Assembly (NCBI GenBank): GCA_023055425.1
Contig: JALGPY010000010.1
Location: 18,945,363 to 19,009,362 of the forward strand
Length of the DNA stretch: 64,000 nucleotides
Direction: 5' to 3'
From: Linanthus parryae
Taxonomy: Eukaryota; Streptophyta; Magnoliopsida; Ericales; Polemoniaceae
Shown in pieces: positions 9,941 through 19,801 of the stretch (positions are counted from its first letter, which is position 1; every line of letters starts with the position of its first letter). The position numbers and the translations under genes were made by a program. Below the pieces are notes generated by a model, which saw nothing but the letters and a program-made list of their open reading frames with translations, did not search any database and had not been told where the DNA came from.

Positions 9941-11795
9941 TCACTGCCTTACCCAGCTGTTAGACCAAGTGTGGAATTTGGATTCATATTCAGGATCAAC
10001 CATGTTAGGTGTTCTAACCCCTTTAGGAACCCAAATCTTCTTAACTTGTCCTTTAAGTTGAAAAGGAAAAGTGTTCCTCGTTATGTGAGGGTCTCTTCTT
10101 CTAAAAGGACAAGTCATTTTAACATGACCAGTGTTACAGCAGTAATGACAAGTATGAGAGATTTTGTTTCCAGCTTTCACAAATATGGTACTGTTTCTTC
10201 TAAGAAAGCTTGGATTGAATCCAATACCAGCTTTGTGAACAGACTGTGAACTTCCTCCATGAATCAAGTTCAATTTATGTTCTGGTGTAGCAAGCTTCAT
10301 TTTGACTAATTCAGATTCTTGAAGTTTCTCAGTAAGAGTAATCTTTTGTTTTTCTAAATCATCAACATGATGTCTCAGATTAACAAGGTTGTCACTCACA
10401 GAGGAGTTTTCAGTGACTACTTCCTTGACTTGTGTTTTCAAGGATTTGAAACTGGTTTTCAAGGCCTTGAAATCACTGTCAGTTTTCTTCTGAGAGATTT
10501 CAAGATTCTGATTTAGGAAAAAAAGTTGTGGATTTTCTTTTGCTTGCTCATGAACTTTCTCTTTCAAAAGCCTGATCTCTTTTAGATAATCTTCCTAATT
10601 TAAAAGCATTGTTCTGAGATATTCTGAAAGAGCTTCTTTTGGCTTTGAAATTAAACAGTTTACCATTACCTCAATGTTCTTTTCAGAACTATCATGCTTG
10701 GCCATGAAGCATAGATTGGCATGTTCTTCTTCAGATTCAGATTCACTGGAGCTATCTGGATCACTCCATGAAGCTATCATGGATTACTTTCTTCTGTCAT
10801 GATCTTTCTTCTGAAAGTTCTTGCTCTTTTTGTGTGGACAATCTCTTATCAAGTGTCATGCATCACCACACTCAAAGCAGTTCATAACTTTTGACTTGTT
10901 CTGTGAAGAGGACTTACCTTTGTAATCCTTGCTGCTGGATGGCCTATGCCTTTCTCTGTTTAATTCTTTATTTCAGAGTTTCTATTCATTTTGAGAATCC
11001 TTGTCAAGGTTTTGGAAATCAAGGCAATTGGATCTTCTTCATCATCATCCTCAGTTTCAAGGCTTTGAATTCTCTCATTCTCTTTCGCTTTGAGGGCTAG
11101 ATTTTTTACAACTTATGGGAGTTCTCCATTAACTTCATTCATAGATATCTCATGTGTCAGGAGCTTCCCTTTTAGGTTATCAAGTTGTAAATTTGAGAGA
11201 TTCTGAGCTTTTTCAATAGCTGTGGTTTTTTGTTCCCATTTTGCCTTTGGAAGACTTCTGAGAATCTTCCTCACCTTTTTTCTTCATTGGAAAAGTGTTT
11301 TTCCAGTGAGTCAAGGTTGTTGACAATATCAGTGAATCTCTTGAACATATCTCTGATCGACTCATCTGCATTCATCTTGAACAGCTCATATTGTCTAAGA
11401 TAAATGTTGATCTTGGTCTGCTTGACTTGACTGGTTCCTTCAAAGGTAACCACAAGTTTATCCCAGATTTCTTTAGCAGTTGTGCATCCAGAGATCCTGT
11501 TGAATTCATCTGTACTCAAAGCACAATACAAAATGTTAATAGCCTTGTAGTTCTTAGAAAATTACTCTAATTCAGAAGAGGAGAGTGAGTCTTCTGTTTT
11601 GGGAGTTCTGATCCCATCTTTCTCTGTGTAGAATGTATGAGGTCCACTTTGGATAATGGTCCAAAACTATAGATCTTGATCAATGATAAACATTTTCATG
11701 AGAGCTTTCCAGTGAGCAAAATTTTCTCCACATAATAGAGGAGGTCTGTTAGCAGCTCTTCCTTGTGAGAAACCACCATCACCTGCAGTACTCAT
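9941..11795 (-). pseudogene. Sirevirus gag
   Basis: The start ATG at 11795 follows the primer site. The early part has the copia gag signature (PPLLCGENFAHWKALM) but then meets a TAG and a TAA. The UBN2-like middle is open at 11271-11531 (AKEIWDKLVVTFEGTSQVKQTKI). A first zinc knuckle at about 10840-10880 has a stop in its centre. A coiled-coil-rich C-terminal part (9941-10780) follows, with a second knuckle CHYCCNTGHVKMTC of the CX2CX4HX4C type. Palindromic DNA repeats at 10436-10472 are translated here as FKALK/FKSLK repeats. At least four stops or frameshifts make it non-functional. Confidence 0.75.
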
Positions 11796-11831
11796 GATCA
11801 CCACATAGTTAAATCTTATACAGTGATACAA

Positions 11832-11845
11832 GCTCTGATACCAAT
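11832..11845 (-). other. Primer binding site, tRNA-Met type (Sirevirus)
   Basis: The minus strand reads ATTGGTATCAGAGC directly after the LTR end (TTTCA). GGTATCAGAGC is the usual copia primer site complementary to initiator tRNA-Met. Confidence 0.8.
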
Positions 11846-12343
11846 TGAAAGTGTGAGTATGCAGATGTATAAGAAACTAAGATACTCTAGAAGGGTGGGG
11901 GGGTTTTGAATAGAGTATGCCAACTTTTTGCAGAACTTGCTAACAAGAAGAAAAACTTGTGCAGACAATGAATTTCAAGGCCTTGAACACAGGTTCAAGC
12001 CTTTGAAGAGATGCAGAGAGTTTAGAACAAGTATGCCTTTTTCAAGGCCTTGAAAACAAGTTCAAACCCTTAAAAATAAATAGTTTGTATGCTGCAAAAT
12101 CTTTGAAAGTAAATGAACTGAAAATGCACAAGACAAGTGATTTATAGAGTTCATTCCACTTGGACCTACGTCTCTACCTCAGGGATTAGATCCCTGCAGG
12201 ATTTTCAACTCAATTCTTATTTATCAAAAGCAAAGCCCTAGAACTCAAGCACAGAGAGTTCCCTTACTCTGTTACAGCTTGTGGTTTTCCCTAACCTGTC
12301 TAGTACCTGCTCTAGCTAACTGATTAACTAATAATTATTTCAG
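11846..12343 (-). repeat. Sirevirus 5' LTR, truncated
   Basis: 498 bp of the 3' part of the LTR, including the G-rich tract AGGGTGGGGGGGTTTTGAAT near 11892-11912. It aligns with the start of the second Sirevirus LTR at 46906. It stops abruptly at 12343, where Tat gag sequence begins. Palindromes at 11966-12000 and 12038-12075 lie inside it. Confidence 0.75.
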
Positions 12344-12959
12344 ATGGAAGAAAAGGTGACAATGATTCATCTCTCGCGGATGTACCAGAAGCGCGAAGAG
12401 GATGGAGTGACGTTCATCAAGAAGTTCAGGGCCAAGTCCTTGGAATGCAAAGACGTGATACTTGAGAGCAGACTCGTGGAGATATGCCTGCAATGCATGC
12501 GAGACGAGTACAAAGGTATGCTTATCAACCTGCAAACACCCACATTTTCGAAGCTAATCGAATGCACAAAGAATATTGAGCCTATAGTGGAGAGGCAGAA
12601 AAAGAGGCACGCCCCTGAGAGATCCCCGAGCGGGACCACTTTCGAAATTGGGAGGTTCAGCTACAAGAGAGGACGTGAGGCTGTAGTGAATACGGTCTTG
12701 CCCCAAAAGCAGCTGAAGGTAGTAAACTTCGATGCGCCACCTTTGCCATGTTCGTTAGAGGAAGCGAGTGACCCTGTGCAGACAATGGCGTAAGGATGGT
12801 ATCCTGCCACCGCTCGAAAGGGCACCCTCCAAGGAGATGGTGAGGGACCCAAAGTGGTGCGAATGTCATGGAAAGGTCATGCACCCCACGGCAAACTGTA
12901 AGAAGCTCAGAATCATGGTAATCCAAAAGATGAAAAATGGCGAGCTGATTGTCAGCGAC
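12344..12959 (+). pseudogene. Tat gag, C-terminal part
   Basis: The first frame (12344-12793) has the gypsy gag pattern FIKKFRAKSLECKDV... with leucine-rich helices, then shifts to the frame starting near 12768. The shifted frame has a degenerate zinc-binding motif CECHGKVMHPTANC near 12860-12905. The N-terminal half of gag is absent because the element is cut at 12344. Confidence 0.7.
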
Positions 12960-14048
12960 CAGAGGCAGGACGTACGAAACAATCCACTGCCCGCCCACGC
13001 GGAGCAAGAACCGAAAGGCATAGAGGTTGCCATGATCTCAATTATGGACCTTGAAGAGGTTGCGGAGGATGGTCTACCCATCATTTCCGAGATCCACAAT
13101 GACGAGGACTATAGCATAGACACGGAGGATGAACGTGCTGATCGGATGAAGGGGTCGCACGGGTTCAGCAGGTTCTTCGATGAGATGAACTTCTCAGAGA
13201 AATGCCGGAAGGAAATGACAAAGGCAATCCTGAAGATAGCAGAAGATTACGAGGAGGATATCGTGGTCTCCAACGGAAAGGTTGTCAGGGCATCTCGCTC
13301 TACAGAAAAAGTCATAACCTTCTCCGCAAGCGACAAGAAGACAGATGCGAGCCACCAGAAGCCTCTGTACGTAACAGCGGTCATCAATGGTGTGGAGTTC
13401 AAAAGAGCGTTCTTCGACGGAGGAGCAGCAGTTAACGTTGTCTCGGTCAACACTCTGAAGCTAGCAGGAATTCCAGAGCACAAGATCGTCAGGCGTCCAT
13501 CCCCGCTGATGGGATTCGGAGGCGACTCCAGAATGACGATAGGATGGATCCGTCTGGGTGTCCAGATTGGCAAAATCAAGTGTTCAGCTAAATTCTATGT
13601 CATTGATGCGAACACTACGTAGCACATGATTATAGGTCGGGCCTGGATTCATCGTTTCGATGCGGTCCCTTCAACAGCTCACCAAGTGATGAAAGCTATC
13701 TGGAATGATAGAATAGTAGAGATACCAGCCTCGATTAACCCTTTCAACCTGGATGAAGCGCACCTCACTGAGGCGGTATGGTTCACTGAGATGGCGGATG
13801 AGCAAATGTCGGGGCCATTCAACCCCACTCCTTTGCCTCGTTGGGAAGACATCAAAGATCAGTCACCGGCAGGAGTGATGGTGACAAGAGAGGAGTCCAA
13901 AGAAAAGCCGTCTACGCGAGAAGAGGCATCGCGGATTGCCTACCAGCGAAAGAACGTATATACCCTAAAAAGGATAGCAAAACATGATCCTGAAGGCAAG
14001 GAGATAGAGATTTTCTACGCCAACGGGAAGAAATGTTACCGCATATGA
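12960..14048 (+). pseudogene. Tat aspartic protease region
   Basis: The retropepsin core is seen near 13365-13690: the hydrophobic run before FFDGGAAVNVVS supplies the active-site Asp-Gly-Gly, the flap region is GFGGDSR, and the closing motif is MIIGRAWIH. A TAG stop at 13621-13623 falls just before MIIGRAW, so the protease is interrupted. A linker to RT follows (13626-14048). The family cleaves the gag-pol precursor. Confidence 0.75.
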
Positions 14049-14117
14049 AGGTGCGCGGTGGTGTCCCCACGCGAGCATGGGGATATCCCTTAGCAAATCA
14101 ATCAAATTGATCAGGTT

Positions 14118-15068
14118 ATGGAATTGGACAAGCCAACACCGGACGCTCCAGATGAGAAGCTAAAAGAAGCACCCGAATGCATGGAGGACAAACCCAAACC
14201 GCAAAAGCAAGAGCTGAAGGAAGTATTCCTAAGCCCAAACAAAGGGAAGAAAAGGCCAGTCTTTCTGAGTGCGGACCTCACGGGCGAGGAGGAGGAAAGA
14301 TTACTGCAACTTCTGACCGAATACAAAGACGTGTTCGCATGGGAATACGATGAGATGCCCGGTCTAGACACGAGCATCACCATGCACCGGTTAGATGTAA
14401 TTCCAGGATCCAAACCGGTAAAGCAGAGCACAAGAAGCTTTAGGTCGAAGCTCAACGTGAAGATCAAGCAGGAAATTGTCAAACTTCTGACTGCCAAATT
14501 CATCGAGCCGAATCACCATCCCACATGGTTGGCTAACATCGTGCATGTGGTGAAGAAGAATGGGCAGCTTCGCATTTGCGTGGACTTTTGAGACCTTAAT
14601 CGTTTCTGTCCCAAAGATGATTTTCCGCTTCCCAACATTGATCTGCTTATCGATTCAACCGCGGGTCACCGCATGTTCAGCTTCATGGACGGCTTCAGTG
14701 GGTACAACCAGATCAAGATGGACCCCAAAGATGCACGGAAAACCGCGTTCATCACTCCGGTGGGAGTCTTCAATTACACAGTTATGCCTTTTGGCCTCAA
14801 GAACGCAGGCGCAACTTATCAGCGAACCATGATGGCCCTGTTCCAAGATATGATGCACAAAGAAGTAGAATTCTATGTTGACGACTTGGTCGTCAAGTCC
14901 AAAGAAGAGGCGGATCACCTGGGAGATTTGCGGAAAGTATTCAACAGATGCAGAAGCTTCCAGTTGAAGATGAACCCCATGAAATGCGCATTCGGAGTGA
15001 CATCGGGGAAATTCTTGGGATGTGTAGAACATCGTCAAGGAATAGAGCCTGATCCTGCGAAAGTATAG
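14118..15068 (+). pseudogene. Tat reverse transcriptase
   Basis: The fingers motif FIEPNHHPTWLANIVHVVKKNG is followed by CVDF. A TGA stop at 14589-14591 occurs where an Arg codon is usual, consistent with CGA to TGA. The frame then resumes with DLNRFCPKDDFPLPNID, FSFMDGFSGYNQIKM, the PFGLKNAGATYQR motif and the catalytic YVDD (FYVDDLVVKSK). A TAG at 15066-15068 ends the frame. All catalytic Asp residues are present in the translated pieces. Confidence 0.88.
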
Positions 15069-15080
15069 GGCATCACTAGC

Positions 15081-16125
15081 ATGACGGCGCCGCACAACCA
15101 AAGTGCTTTGAAGACCATCTTGGGAAAGCTATCCTACCTGCGAAGGTTCATCCCGGCGATCGCCGAAATCACCTTCGGTTTCAGCGATCTTCTCAAGAAT
15201 GATGATGTGTACAAGTGGACTACAGAGCACGAAGCTGCGTTTGGAAAGCTAAAGGACCTGTTGACATCATCAAAGGTAATGATTGCACCCCAGCTCGGAT
15301 CACCGCTCTTGCTGTATCTGACGTCGACGAAGAGGTCTATAGGGGAACTCCTGGCTCATGAGTATGAGGGGCAAGAAAGGCCGATCTACTACATTTCTCG
15401 CATAGTGCAGCCAGCAGAATCAAGGTACACGGACATTGAGCGTCATTGCCTTGCCCTATTCTTTGTAATAGAAAAGTTAAAGCACTATTTTGCTTCGCAC
15501 AAAGTGGTGGTGGTCACAAAGAGTGATCCTATACGGTATCTTTTGACTCACACTACTCCTGGGGGAAGACTGGCAAAATGGTATATGACCATTTCCCAGT
15601 ACGACATCACATGCGTTCGACCCCAGGCAATCAAATCGCAAGCGGTGGCAGATTTGCTAGCACAGTTCCCTGATAATAGTTATGAGCCTGTAATTGAGGA
15701 GGAACTGGAGGGTCCTGAGATCTATGCAGTTGAGTTGCCTTATTGGACGCTCCATTTCGACGGGTCGTCGACAAGGAAAGGTGGAGGAATCGAGATAGTC
15801 TTGACCAAACCCGATGGAGAGGTCATACAGATGTCCGCAAAGCTTGACTTCGCAGTCACCAACAACGAAGCAGAGTATGAAGCTCTCATCGCAGGTCTTC
15901 GCGCAGCAAGGGCACTAGAAGTAAGTAATTTGGCGGTTATGGGGGATCCCAAGCTAATCGTCAAACAAGCCTCAGGCGAGTACGGTTTGAAGGAGATAAA
16001 CCTATTTCCCTACCGGACCTTGGTACAGAAGTGGTGCAGCAGTTCTGCGATGTCAGGTACGAGCACAAACCCAGAGCAAACAATAGGCATGATGATGCTT
16101 TGGCGACTCTGGGATCCAAGGTTAG
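15081..16125 (+). pseudogene. Tat RNase H plus additional RNase H
   Basis: The classical gypsy RNase H (about 15200-15660) is recognisable by PIYYISRIVQPAESRYTDIE and KLKHYF. Its first catalytic Asp position reads TKRSIGELLAHE, so that domain looks degenerate. A second RNase H of the Tat 'additional' type follows from 15740: Asp in HFDGSS, Glu in NNEAEYEALIAG, Asp in VMGDPKLI and the last Asp in RHDDALATLGSK. A frameshift near 16030 lies between the third and fourth catalytic positions. Replacement of the old RNase H by the additional one is established for Tat. Confidence 0.82.
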
Positions 16126-16129
16126 TGCG

Positions 16130-17784
16130 GATAACTGTCCCGCAAGAATCTCGATTGAAGTGGGAACGTCCTCGGCGTTGACAGAGGACGCGTGGGACGA
16201 CGAATGCATGGATGATGCAGACTGGAGAAAGTCAATATTGCGTGCCATCGCAGAAGGAACGAGCAACGAAAATTGGGCATCCACAAAGGGGTATTGCATT
16301 CATGACAACACCCTCTACTATAAAGGCCCAGGCGGAATACTCATGCGATGCGTCTCACAGCAGGAGGGGCAAACGCTGTTAGAAAAGATTCACCAACATA
16401 CTTGTGGGGAAAGTGAGGTGTCAATCTATCGGAAAGCCCAGAGGTATGGGATTCACTGGCCGGACATGTCAACAGCCGCGGCATTGATTCAAGGAAATTG
16501 CGAGAGTTGCGCGCTGATCAAGGACTCTTCGGCAATTGCTCTGGTCGATGATGACATGGATTGGAGGAAGCCACTCTTTGATTTTCTTACACAGTGGATT
16601 GAGCCTGAGTCGAGAAAAGAAGCCGAAAAGCTAAAACGAAAGGCAACCCGGTACGTAGTGCAAGAGAATATACTCTGGCGAAGGGGCCACGAGGGTAACC
16701 TGCTGCGATGCCTAGATAGCAAGGAAGCACAAGAGGTGATGGACCTCTCTCATCAAGTGGAACATCAGGGAGGTGCGAAATTATGCAGACAGCTCCTCAC
16801 AGTCGGCTACTTCTGGCCCACCATGGAAGCAGATTGCTGCGCTAAAGTAAGGAGATGCCAGTAGTGTCAATTCAAAGGTAACCTAGTACACGCTCCTGCC
16901 GTAGATCTACATGTGCTGGGAACGCCATGGCCGTTTCATACTTGGGCTTTGGATTTTGTTGGCCCTATCCGACCAGCCTCGCATGGGAACCAGTTTATCC
17001 TCACTGCGACCGAGTTATTCACCAAGTGGGTAGAAGCAATACTGATGAAGACAGCAAATGCGCTTGCTGTAGTCCATTTCATCCAAGAAAACATCATATG
17101 CAGGTTCGGAATTCCTAACACCATTCTCTCGGATAATGGTACCCCCTTCGTCAATCGCAGGTAGCTGCGAAGCTGGCGGAGTACAACATAAGGCAGATAT
17201 GTTCTACCCCCTACTATCCGAAAGGGAATGATCAAGCGGAAGCAACCAACAAGACGTTGTTAAGAATATTGAGCAAGATGGTTGCAGATGACCACAATAA
17301 ATGGGCTGATTCTTTGAACATAGCCCTGTGGGCTTACCGAACTTCTCCAAGGACTCCCACAGGAGTCTCCCCATTTCTTCTATGTTATGGAGCTAAAGTT
17401 GTAGTACCTGCGGAGGTAAAAGTTAACTCCGCATGATTGGTCTTCCATGCACTATACGACAATCAACGCGATCATGACTTGGTCCTGTTAGAGGAGAAGC
17501 GGGAGCAAGCTAAACGGACTAACAAACGATACCAAGAAAGGATCGCCCGCGCGTACAACAAAACAGTCCAACGTCGAGACTTCGCGGTTGGAGATTTGGT
17601 CTTGCGCGCATCGGACCACTGCATGCGAGAGGCGGCTCACCCAAAATTCGCAGCCAACTGGGAAGGACCCTTTGAAGTCAAAGAAGTCTTTGACAGTGGC
17701 TACTGCAACATACAAAGGCTACATGGGACAGCCTCAACCCCAAGCTCAGTTAACATGCGCTGGATTAAGAAGTACTATCCTTAA
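16130..17784 (+). pseudogene. Tat integrase with repeated zinc-binding region
   Basis: Two tandem, diverged copies of the integrase N-terminal region occur. Copy 1 (about 16210-16545) contains DWRK, LYYKGPGG, MRCVSQQEG, IHQHTCG and CESC. Copy 2 (about 16546-16870) contains DWRK, LWRRGHEG, LRCLDSKEA, HQVEH and CQ-stop-CQ. Copy 1 lacks the second zinc His. Copy 2 keeps His, His, Cys, Cys but has a TAG inside. The core follows: WALDFVGPI (first Asp), SDNGTPF (second Asp), then a frameshift at 17164 before the catalytic Glu region, which continues to 17435. A TGA lies at 17434-17436 and the C-terminal domain ends at 17784. No chromodomain is seen. Confidence 0.82.
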
Positions 17785-17996
17785 CTCCTCTCATTACATG
17801 CGTTAGATTGCAATGCCTACTTCATGCTTTGTATTGTTAAAGATTCATACATCTTCTCTCTCACATGAGGTAATTGTAATCTCAACTCTCCCATATGAGA
17901 GTATTCTATAATAACAGACTTCTCCCAAATGGGAAGAACTTTATGATTTCGGCTATCTTTATCGTTTTATTAATTTCTTCATTTCTCAATAGCGAA
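17785..17996. other. Spacer after Tat integrase
   Basis: About 210 bp after the integrase stop with short CTCTC...CATATGAG-type repeats (17858-17935). No gene is seen. Confidence 0.4.
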
Positions 17997-18540
17997 AGCC
18001 TATCCGCCGTGATAGCAGCATTATGCGAATATGATCTTAAATGATCTTTAAGCCTATCTGCCATGATAGCAGCACTATGCGAATACGATCTTAAATGATC
18101 TTTAAGCCTATCTGCCATGATAGCAGCACTATGCGAATACGATCTTAAATGATCTTTAAGCCTATCCGCCGTGATAGCAGCACTATGCGAATGTCATCTT
18201 AAATGATCTTTAAGCCTATCTGCCATGATAGCAGCACCATGCGAATATGATCTTAAGTGATCTTTAAGCCCATCCGACGTGATGGCAGCACCATGCGAAT
18301 TTGATCTTAAGTGATCTTTAAGCCTATCTGCCATGATAGCAGCACTATGCAAATAGGATCTTAAGTGATCTCCAAAAGCCTATCTGCTGAGATAGCAGCC
18401 GTACTTGAGTCTAATCTTAAGTGATTCTCAAACCTATCTGCCAAGATAGCAAAGCTATGCAAATGCGATCTCAAACGATCTAAAAATTCATCTGCTAAGA
18501 TAGTAGTTCTCATGAATGATTCTCAATCTGCGAAACTATC
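17997..18540 (+). repeat. Tandem array, 54-bp unit
   Basis: Seven regular units start at 17997, 18051, 18105, 18159, 18213, 18267 and 18321 (period 54). Two to three more degenerate units reach about 18540. Each unit has CTATC-loop-GATAG that can pair, then GATCTTAAATGATC. Tandem arrays in the 3' untranslated region of Tat/Ogre elements are known and can seed satellite DNA. Confidence 0.9.
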
Positions 18541-19801
18541 TTTTGGATAGCAAATTATAGCCACAACACAAAGCGCGAATATGACACTACAAAAAGTAAA
18601 GTTTGCCAATACGCATGCGAATGCAGCAATTTGTTGTGACAATAACAACAAATCATACAAAGCGATTTATTATTATGAGTCAAAATGACTTACTATTTAT
18701 CTGTCTAGATAACAGCTTACAAGCGAAAAGCTCAGACTGAGCTAGTTACATAGCCAACATGGCTTACAATTCATCTAAATAGCAGCCTACAGGCGAAAGG
18801 AAATCCTTACTGAAAAAGGATCGGCCTACTGGTCCTAACAAAGGCTATGTGACATAGTGGTCTACGACCAAAGATCTGTAGCAAGTAGGGTGTTTCTATA
18901 AAACGAACGGCCTACAAACGCTACAAGAGCTATGCGACGCTATGTTCAAGATCCCAGGATCTGACAAGGCCTCTGTCTAATCATCACCCCAAGAGATGTG
19001 TCTGAGGAACCACCTGTTTCGGCGTATGCCGCGGTGAAGAACAGGCAAGCAGCAACTCCTAGGGCAAGAGGCTCCTTGTCCACGGAGACGAATCGGTAAG
19101 AAGGTCAGTACGGCGCTGCACCTCGCCGGGAGGCGGCCGGAAACATGACCTGCAAACATAATAGACGAAGAAATTTCTTCGAGCAAGCATGACACATTAT
19201 GTGCATTTTCTTTATGATGGTTATGAAGATCAATAAGCCTCGTAAAGAAGATCTTGGAAGCTATTTCTATGGCACAAAGCACAAACTCAGGTTTCACAAC
19301 TTGAAGTTGCCAGGAATCAACGAAGGACAAGCGTTGAAGCCAGCAGCCGTAGGGACTCATGGCAAGCCACATTGTGGGATGAAGAACCCAAGTAGCAGAA
19401 GGCAGGGTTTATATAGACCCAGTTGAGACTCTTCAGTTGCTTAGCTGAGTCAGCAAAACTTGGAAAAGGGGTAAGAATCAATCACTTACGCCTTGAAAAG
19501 AGGTAACATTCAATTACCCTACTAAAGGCTACGACGATTCAGTTGCGTATCCTAATTAATGACGGAAGGTCATGATACGGATGGACTTCCCAAGGAAAGC
19601 GTGCTTATCTGATAAGTAATTAGCGCGAATATCAAGGCAGAATATCGCTAGCCGACGTCATAATTGATATGCACAAAGATATTCGAGCAAATCCCGGGAA
19701 GGGCAAAACAGACATTCAAATTTTGAAAAAAAAAGGGGGAGAAACCCTACCTACATTACAATAATGTTTTAACATTTTGTTCAAAACAAATTTGTTATTG
19801 T
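18541..19801. other. Tat 3' region between tandem array and antisense gene
   Basis: No gene is seen. Loose repeats of 'ACAGCTTACAAGCGAAA' and 'AGCAGCCTACAGGCGAAAG' (18711-18800) look like older repeat units. An A-rich/G-rich run lies at 19722-19741. It resembles a polypurine tract but precedes the antisense gene rather than an LTR. On the minus strand this stretch would hold the 3' untranslated region of the antisense gene. Confidence 0.5.

Larger units (their letters stand above)
3699..12343 (-). mobile_element. Sirevirus-type Ty1/copia retrotransposon (decayed, minus strand)
   Basis: Reading from right to left: truncated 5' LTR (11846-12343), tRNA-Met-type primer site (11832-11845), gag with a zinc knuckle, protease/integrase, RT/RNase H, a long spacer with an extra ORF, and several polypurine tracts. 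Sirevirus hallmarks known from the literature are visible: an extra gene between pol and the 3' LTR, multiple GGGGGA-type purine tracts, and many short palindromes. The 3' LTR is not present. The G1 element begins exactly where it would be expected. Frameshifts and stops show it is inactive. A copia solo LTR splits the integrase at 7449-8876. Confidence 0.8.

Noticed and set aside
12335..12793. Several overlapping open frames on the minus strand of the Tat gag and pol
   Set aside because: They are mirror frames of recognisable gag-pol sequence with no domain of their own.
17997..18540. CRISPR-like array
   Set aside because: The 54-bp units are contiguous without unique spacers, and the DNA is plant nuclear.
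19722..19741. AAAAAAAAAGGGGGA as the Tat polypurine tract
   Set aside because: No LTR start follows. The tract at 24851-24866 is directly next to a TG...CA LTR, so the earlier run is probably a decoy or an older tract.
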